Made by a program: the position numbers and the translations under genes. From positions 1 to 19,584 of the forward strand of contig JAUWOI010000018.1 of NCBI GenBank assembly GCA_030612185.1: a stretch of DNA of 19,584 nucleotides, in the 5' to 3' direction. This DNA is from Anaerolineae bacterium (GTDB taxonomy: Bacteria; Chloroflexota; Anaerolineae; B4-G1). The notes under the pieces were generated by a model. The model had not been told where the DNA came from. It did no database searches and was given only the letters and a program-made list of their open reading frames with translations. This document shows, piece by piece, positions 15,892 to 19,584 of this stretch (the first letter of the stretch is position 1; each line of letters starts with the position of its first letter).

Positions 15892-15920
15892 ATTTTACAC
15901 TATCTCGGGCATCATTTCAA
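15892..15920 (-). promoter_or_regulatory. Promoter of the L,D-transpeptidase gene
   Basis: Minus strand TTGAAA (15920-15915), 17-bp spacer, TAAAAT (15897-15892), about 37 bp before the GTG start. Good match to the housekeeping consensus. Confidence 0.75.
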
Positions 15921-15955
15921 GTCTAAGAAATCCGGCTTTGGCCATCAAACGCAGA

Positions 15956-16006
15956 CGACCGCTGCCGGGGTACCTGTTCTCACAGAGCCAGATCCGGCAG
16001 CGGTCG
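15956..16006 (-). terminator. Strong hairpin after rplL, probable operon end
   Basis: CGACCGCTGCCGG (15956-15968) and CCGGCAGCGGTCG (15994-16006) form a perfect 13-bp stem with a 25-nt loop, 28 bp after the rplL stop. No clear T-tract follows on the minus strand, so it may act as a terminator with other factors or as an RNA 3'-end stabiliser. Confidence 0.5.
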
Positions 16007-16033
16007 CCAAAGGTTGTTATAGTCAGAGGCTAT

Positions 16034-16408
16034 CTACTTGATCTCGACGACTGCTCCTCCGGCCTCCATCTTGGACTTGGCGTCCTCGGCTGCATCCTTA
16101 GAGACAGCCTCCAGCACAACGCTGGGTGCGCTGTCCACCAGATTCTTGGATTCCTTCAAGCCCAGAGCGGTGAGTTGTCGCACGGCTTTGATGACCTCGA
16201 TCTTCTTGGGGCCGATCTCCTTGAGGATGACGTCGAATTCAGTCTGCTCCTCCTCCGGCTCGGCCGCGGCCGCCTCAGCGGGCATAGCCATTGCCATCGG
16301 CGCTGCCGCGCTCACGCCCAACTTATCCTCCAGCATCTTGACCAAATCAGATGCCTCCAGCAACGAGAGTTTGCTGATTTCTTCTGTGATCTTTTCCAGA
16401 TCTGCCAT
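16034..16408 (-). CDS. rplL: 50S ribosomal protein L7/L12
   Basis: 124 residues from [15 protein letters not shown]. The N-terminal dimerisation domain is followed by an Ala/Met/Glu-rich hinge (about 36-55) and the C-terminal factor-binding domain ([39 protein letters not shown]). It forms the ribosomal stalk with L10 and recruits translation GTPases. The ATG at 16408 has AGGAGG upstream at good distance; an upstream in-frame extension to 16438 is unlikely. It follows rplJ closely. Confidence 0.97.
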   Translation of the reverse strand: MADLEKITEEISKLSLLEASDLVKMLEDKLGVSAAAPMAMAMPAEAAAAEPEEEQTEFDVILKEIGPKKIEVIKAVRQLTALGLKESKNLVDSAPSVVLEAVSKDAAEDAKSKMEAGGAVVEIK

Positions 16409-16446
16409 AGTTTCTTTTCCTCCTAAACTAGTAACCAACTAACCAA

Positions 16447-16995
16447 CTAACTAACCACCGGCACAGAGCCCGACTCTTGCAGTTTGTCCGCGTAGGCCTG
16501 CAGGACGTTCAGTACCTGCCGGATGCCGCCGGCAACGACACCAGCCAACTGGCTGGCCGGAGCGTTGATGGTGCCAAGCACGTGCGCCAAAAGTACTTCC
16601 CGTGGGGGAAGATCAGCGATGATGTGCACCTGCTCCGCCGAAACCACATCCGTGCCCACCAATCCGCCTTTGACGCGCAATGCCCCCAGGTCCTTTGCCA
16701 TACCCTTCAGCGCCTTGGCCACCGGCGGCACCTCGTCGTGGCAAAAACTGACGACCGTTGGCCCAATCAGCCACTCCTCTGGCAGTGACATCTCCACTTC
16801 TTTCAAGGCCAGTGCCATCAGCCGGTTCTTGACCACTTGGAATTTACCGCCGATAGGGCGCACTGCATGCCTGACCCTGCCCATATCGCCCACGCTCAGT
16901 CCCAGATAGTCAGCCAGGATGATCCCCTGGCTCTGCTGGAGTTGTTCGACGTACTGCGCGACGAGTTCAGCCTTTCGCTGCTTTGAAATTGCCAA
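16447..16995 (-). CDS. rplJ: 50S ribosomal protein L10
   Basis: 182 residues. N-terminus MAISKQRKAELVAQYVEQL and the conserved VVKNRLMALAL block are typical, as is the late APASQLAGVV segment. It anchors the L7/L12 stalk on 23S rRNA and usually represses its own leader. The start is TTG at 16995, supported by a strong AAGGAGGTG 7-8 nt upstream. It is preceded by an L10 leader and attenuator hairpin. Confidence 0.97.
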   Translation of the reverse strand: MAISKQRKAELVAQYVEQLQQSQGIILADYLGLSVGDMGRVRHAVRPIGGKFQVVKNRLMALALKEVEMSLPEEWLIGPTVVSFCHDEVPPVAKALKGMAKDLGALRVKGGLVGTDVVSAEQVHIIADLPPREVLLAHVLGTINAPASQLAGVVAGGIRQVLNVLQAYADKLQESGSVPVVS

Positions 16996-17021
16996 CCCTG
17001 CTCACCTCCTTCCCAGATAAC

Positions 17022-17051
17022 AAAAATCCCGGTGCCAATGCCGACGCCGGG
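17022..17051 (-). terminator. Attenuator-type hairpin before rplJ
   Basis: On the minus strand CCCGGCGTCGG and GGCACCGGG pair almost continuously (17051-17028) and are followed by ATTTTTG. This looks like an intrinsic terminator between the L10 leader and rplJ, suited to control of rplJL output relative to rplKA. Confidence 0.75.
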
Positions 17052-17090
17052 ACACTCTTCACCCAACCCACATAAGGATAATTGTGTCTT

Positions 17091-17145
17091 ACCTCGGCAG
17101 GCCAAATTACGTGCTCTGAGGCACACCTGCTGTCTTTGGCTACAG
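17091..17145 (-). ncRNA. Ribosomal protein L10 leader RNA (core)
   Basis: Minus strand reads CTGTAGCCAAAGACAGCAGG, then a variable stem (GTGTGCCTCAGAGCAC), then GGCCTGCCGAGGT. The conserved GCCAAAGACAGCAGG and CCTGCCGAGG elements are those of the L10 leader motif that binds L10(L12). It lies between rplA and rplJ, the expected place. Confidence 0.85.
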
Positions 17146-17160
17146 ATTGTCCAAACGACT

Positions 17161-17880
17161 CTAGAACAAAACCTCCAACTCCTGAGCCTGAATTGGATCC
17201 ACTTTAATCCCAGGCCCCATTGAGGATGTAACCGTGATCTTGCGGATAAAGATCCCCTTACTGGCAGAGGGTCTGGCCTTCTTGACCGCGTCCATCACCG
17301 TCGCGAAGTTATCGAACAGTTTCTCGGCCGGGAAACTGACCTTGCCGATAGGTACGTGCAGATTGGAGGTCTTGTCCACGCGGAACTCCACGCGACCAGC
17401 CTTTGCCTCCTGGATCAGGCGGGGCAGATCATCGGCCTGGGCTATCGTGCCGGCCTTGGGGTTGGGCATCAGTCCCCGTGGACCCAACACGCGTCCCAAT
17501 CGCCCTACTTTGCCCATCATCTCCGGCACAGCAATAGCCACGTCAAACTCCGTCCAACCACCCTGGATCTTCTTCATCCACTCGTCGTCGGAGGCTACAT
17601 AGTCAGCACCAGCCTCCTGGGCGATTTTATCCGCATCACCGGCGGCGAAGACCAGCACGCGTACCTCTTTGCCCAAACCGTGGGGCAGCAGGACCACACC
17701 GCGCACCTGTTGATCGGCGTGGCGTGGGTCTACCCCCAATCGGAAATGTATGTCCACTGTAGCATCAAAGTTGGCGTAACTGGTCTCCCTGACCAGTTCC
17801 AATGCCCTCTGCGGAGAGTAGAACTGCATACGGTCTACTTTCTCCAGCGCTTCGCGATATTTTTTACCTCGTTTCGGCAT
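17161..17880 (-). CDS. rplA: 50S ribosomal protein L1
   Basis: 239 residues, full length. N-terminus [17 protein letters not shown], then [28 protein letters not shown] region, the [13 protein letters not shown] signature and C-terminal [14 protein letters not shown]. It binds 23S rRNA at the E-site stalk and often represses the rplKA message. GGGGGA precedes the ATG. Confidence 0.97.
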   Translation of the reverse strand: MPKRGKKYREALEKVDRMQFYSPQRALELVRETSYANFDATVDIHFRLGVDPRHADQQVRGVVLLPHGLGKEVRVLVFAAGDADKIAQEAGADYVASDDEWMKKIQGGWTEFDVAIAVPEMMGKVGRLGRVLGPRGLMPNPKAGTIAQADDLPRLIQEAKAGRVEFRVDKTSNLHVPIGKVSFPAEKLFDNFATVMDAVKKARPSASKGIFIRKITVTSSMGPGIKVDPIQAQELEVLF

Positions 17881-17926
17881 TATTCCCCCTATTGTGGTTC
17901 TGACGGGCCAGGCCCTCCCACAGCCC

Positions 17927-17945
17927 CGAAGGTTGTGGACCTTCG
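17927..17945. promoter_or_regulatory. Small hairpin in the rplK-rplA spacer
   Basis: CGAAGGT-TGTGG-ACCTTCG (7-bp stem, 5-nt loop) lies in the 76-bp space between rplK and rplA. It could influence rplA translation; no known motif is recognised. Confidence 0.35.
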
Positions 17946-17956
17946 CCAGGGCTTCG

Positions 17957-18379
17957 CTAACCTACGATCTCGATCCCCATACTTCGCGCAGTACCCTCAA
18001 TCTGTCGCATCGCGCCTTCCAGGTTGATGGCGTTCAGGTCCTTCATCTTCAACTTCGCGATATCTTCCAACTGAGCGCGGGTGATACTCCCGACTTTCTC
18101 CCGGTTGGGTTCGGCTGAGCCGTGCTCCACACCCGCCGCCTTGCACAGCAGACCGGGGACAGGCGGTGTCTTAAGCACAAATTTGAACGATCCATCGTGA
18201 AAAATGGTGATCTCAGCCGGGATGATATTCCCCATCCGGCCGCCCGTGCGGGCGTTGTACTCCTTGCAGAATTGCATCAGATTGATACCATGCTGCGCCA
18301 ATGCAGGCCCCACCGGGGGAGCCGGATTGGCCTTCCCGGCTTCGATCTGCAACTTCACCACTGCTTTGATCTTCTTCAT
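17957..18379 (-). CDS. rplK: 50S ribosomal protein L11
   Basis: 140 residues. Conserved [20 protein letters not shown]-terminus (antibiotic- and EF-G-contacting proline region), [12 protein letters not shown], and C-terminal rRNA-binding part with [20 protein letters not shown]. It starts one base after the nusG stop, so the two are co-translated. Confidence 0.98.
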   Translation of the reverse strand: MKKIKAVVKLQIEAGKANPAPPVGPALAQHGINLMQFCKEYNARTGGRMGNIIPAEITIFHDGSFKFVLKTPPVPGLLCKAAGVEHGSAEPNREKVGSITRAQLEDIAKLKMKDLNAINLEGAMRQIEGTARSMGIEIVG

Positions 18380-19186
18380 TCACGCTTTCTCCACTTGCAG
18401 GAAATCTAGTTCGACCGGCGTCTCGCGACCGAAAAACGAAACCAGTACCCGCACCTTGGCCCGTTCCATGTCAATCTCATCCACTAGGCCGATGAACTCG
18501 TTAAAAGGACCGTCAACGATGCGCACTTTCTGGCCTGACTTGAACGTGACTTTGATCTTGGGAGCCTCGGCCTCCATGCGCTTCATGATGCTCTGTACTT
18601 CTTCGGGGCGCAGGGGCGTCGGCTCGTTCCCCATCCCCACGAATCCAGTCGCGCCTGGCGTGTTGCGCACTACGTACCAGGAATCATCGGTCAAGGTCAT
18701 CTGTACCAGGATGTAGCCTGGGAAGATACGCCGTTCGACTGTCCGTCGCTTCCCATCGCGAACTTCCATCTCATCTTCGGTCGGGACTACAACCTGGAAT
18801 ATCTGGTCCTGCATCTGCATCGTCTCAATGCGCTGCTCCAGGTTGTGCTTGACCTTATTCTCGTAGCCGGAATAGCAGTGGACGACGTACCAGGCGTGGC
18901 TACGAGGTTCAGACACCTCGGCCTCGGTCTCCTCAACTGCTTCCCCGGCCTGGGTCTCTGCGACCTCGACGGTGGCTTCTGGTATCTCAGAGGCCTGCGG
19001 TTCCGGCGTGGCCTCTTCCACAGGTTGCTCCGGTGGCTTTTCCTCATCCGCTGCCAGGTCAGGAGTTACCGCCAGCGGTTCTTCGGCCGTATCATCCCCG
19101 GTTCCTGGTGAGGTCAGCGTCGGCACGTCGGCACTATTCTCCACTGCAGCCTCTACATTGAGCACCACTTCCTCCGCGAACATCAT
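18380..19186 (-). CDS. nusG: Transcription termination/antitermination factor NusG with long acidic N-terminal extension
   Basis: 268 residues against about 180 for most NusG. The NGN domain begins at HAWYVVHCYSGYENKVKHNL (about 97) and includes RRIFPGYILVQM. The KOW domain is KSGQKVRIVDGPFNEFIG. The first about 95 residues are low-complexity and rich in Glu, Pro, Ala and Thr and have no similarity to NusG. The ATG at 19186 (tandem ATG) has no good Shine-Dalgarno; no better internal start that removes the extension is visible. It lies 21 bp after secE. NusG links RNA polymerase to Rho or the ribosome. Confidence 0.95.
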   Translation of the reverse strand: MMFAEEVVLNVEAAVENSADVPTLTSPGTGDDTAEEPLAVTPDLAADEEKPPEQPVEEATPEPQASEIPEATVEVAETQAGEAVEETEAEVSEPRSHAWYVVHCYSGYENKVKHNLEQRIETMQMQDQIFQVVVPTEDEMEVRDGKRRTVERRIFPGYILVQMTLTDDSWYVVRNTPGATGFVGMGNEPTPLRPEEVQSIMKRMEAEAPKIKVTFKSGQKVRIVDGPFNEFIGLVDEIDMERAKVRVLVSFFGRETPVELDFLQVEKA

Positions 19187-19207
19187 TGTTACCAGTAGTC
19201 CAATTTA

Positions 19208-19531
19208 CTATGCCGTCCGCCGGTTCAGGATCACGACGGTCACTACGCTCACGACTGCTACGACACCCACGATGCCAATGGCGATCGCGCTGCCGTCGAT
19301 GATGCCTTTCAGTGCCAGATCAAACAGGTAATCCAGCAGGCCCAAGAAAAGAGCCATAGAGATAGTGACGACCATGACGACTTTCGTCAGGTTCCATGCC
19401 TCCTGGCGAGTGGGCCAATGCACCTTACGCAATTCTACGCGCGTCTCGCGCAGGTAGCGTATAATGGCATTTTCCTTCTTTGGCTTTTTCCCTGACTTTG
19501 CTTTCTTTTTCGCTGCTTTTGCCTTCGCCAC
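19208..19531 (-). CDS. secE: Preprotein translocase subunit SecE
   Basis: 107 residues from a GTG at 19531, chosen because GGGGGG lies 8 nt upstream; a longer frame to 19570 is possible. A Lys/Ala-rich N-terminus is followed by the SecE signature IIRYLRETRVELRKVHWPTR and one membrane helix (VVMVVTISMALFLGLLDYLF). A second hydrophobic helix at the C-terminus (IAIGIVGVVAVVSVVTVVIL) is additional to the single-helix bacterial form. It clamps SecY in the membrane translocase. The 53 bp upstream to the window end holds nothing I can name. Confidence 0.93.
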   Translation of the reverse strand: MAKAKAAKKKAKSGKKPKKENAIIRYLRETRVELRKVHWPTRQEAWNLTKVVMVVTISMALFLGLLDYLFDLALKGIIDGSAIAIGIVGVVAVVSVVTVVILNRRTA

Positions 19532-19584
19532 GTCTAGTGCCCCCCTATAACAGGCCGCCCTACACTCCAAGACACCGCCTCCAC

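Noticed and set aside
19532..19584. tRNA-Trp or rpmG expected upstream of secE
   Set aside because: The 53 bases to the window end show no tRNA arm pattern or L33-like C-terminus, so nothing is called.

Overview
The window is one stretch of a GC-rich bacterial chromosome with nearly every gene on the minus strand, so transcription runs from high to low coordinates. Gene content suggests a Chloroflexota (Anaerolineae-like) organism. The pointers are a Ser/Thr kinase fused to an AfsR/MalT-like ATPase and TPRs, an L,D-transpeptidase with a PG-binding domain and LysM, large MalT-like LuxR regulators, and coding sequences peppered with short in-frame palindromic repeats. That assignment is inference from style and family knowledge, not from a marker tree.

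Right end (about 16.0-19.58 kb) is the conserved housekeeping block secE-nusG-rplK-rplA-rplJ-rplL. NusG carries a long acidic N-terminal extension. A ribosomal protein L10 leader RNA, followed by an attenuator-type hairpin, sits before rplJ. Next come an L,D-transpeptidase with its own sigma-70-like promoter and an Rrf2/IscR-type regulator with a near-consensus promoter.

The middle (8.7-13.5 kb) is a decaying signalling operon. A GAF-SpoIIE/PP2C phosphatase gene has an in-frame stop at codon 21 and is split by a 130-bp MITE-like element with 18-bp perfect terminal inverted repeats and an 8-bp target duplication. The translationally overlapping STPK-ATPase-TPR kinase gene has two separate 1-bp frameshifts. 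Several different in-frame palindromic repeats lie inside both genes. Downstream is a 55-codon remnant of a MalT-like LuxR gene.

Left part (0.87-8.25 kb) is a defence island. A tight four-gene operon reads Type III methyltransferase (mod), AAA ATPase, TOPRIM (DUF4276-like) protein, Type III restriction subunit (res). The ATPase/TOPRIM pair resembles the logic of OLD/PARIS-type abortive systems and is embedded between mod and res. Just upstream of mod, an AT-rich DUF3472 gene followed by a 59-bp attC-like hairpin has the junction chemistry of a single integron gene cassette (about 811 bp). It appears to have inserted between the R-M promoter and mod. The window ends inside a second, longer MalT-like LuxR regulator (1-807), whose N-terminus closely matches the remnant at 8.5-8.7 kb, so the island is flanked by direct repeats of LuxR 5' ends.
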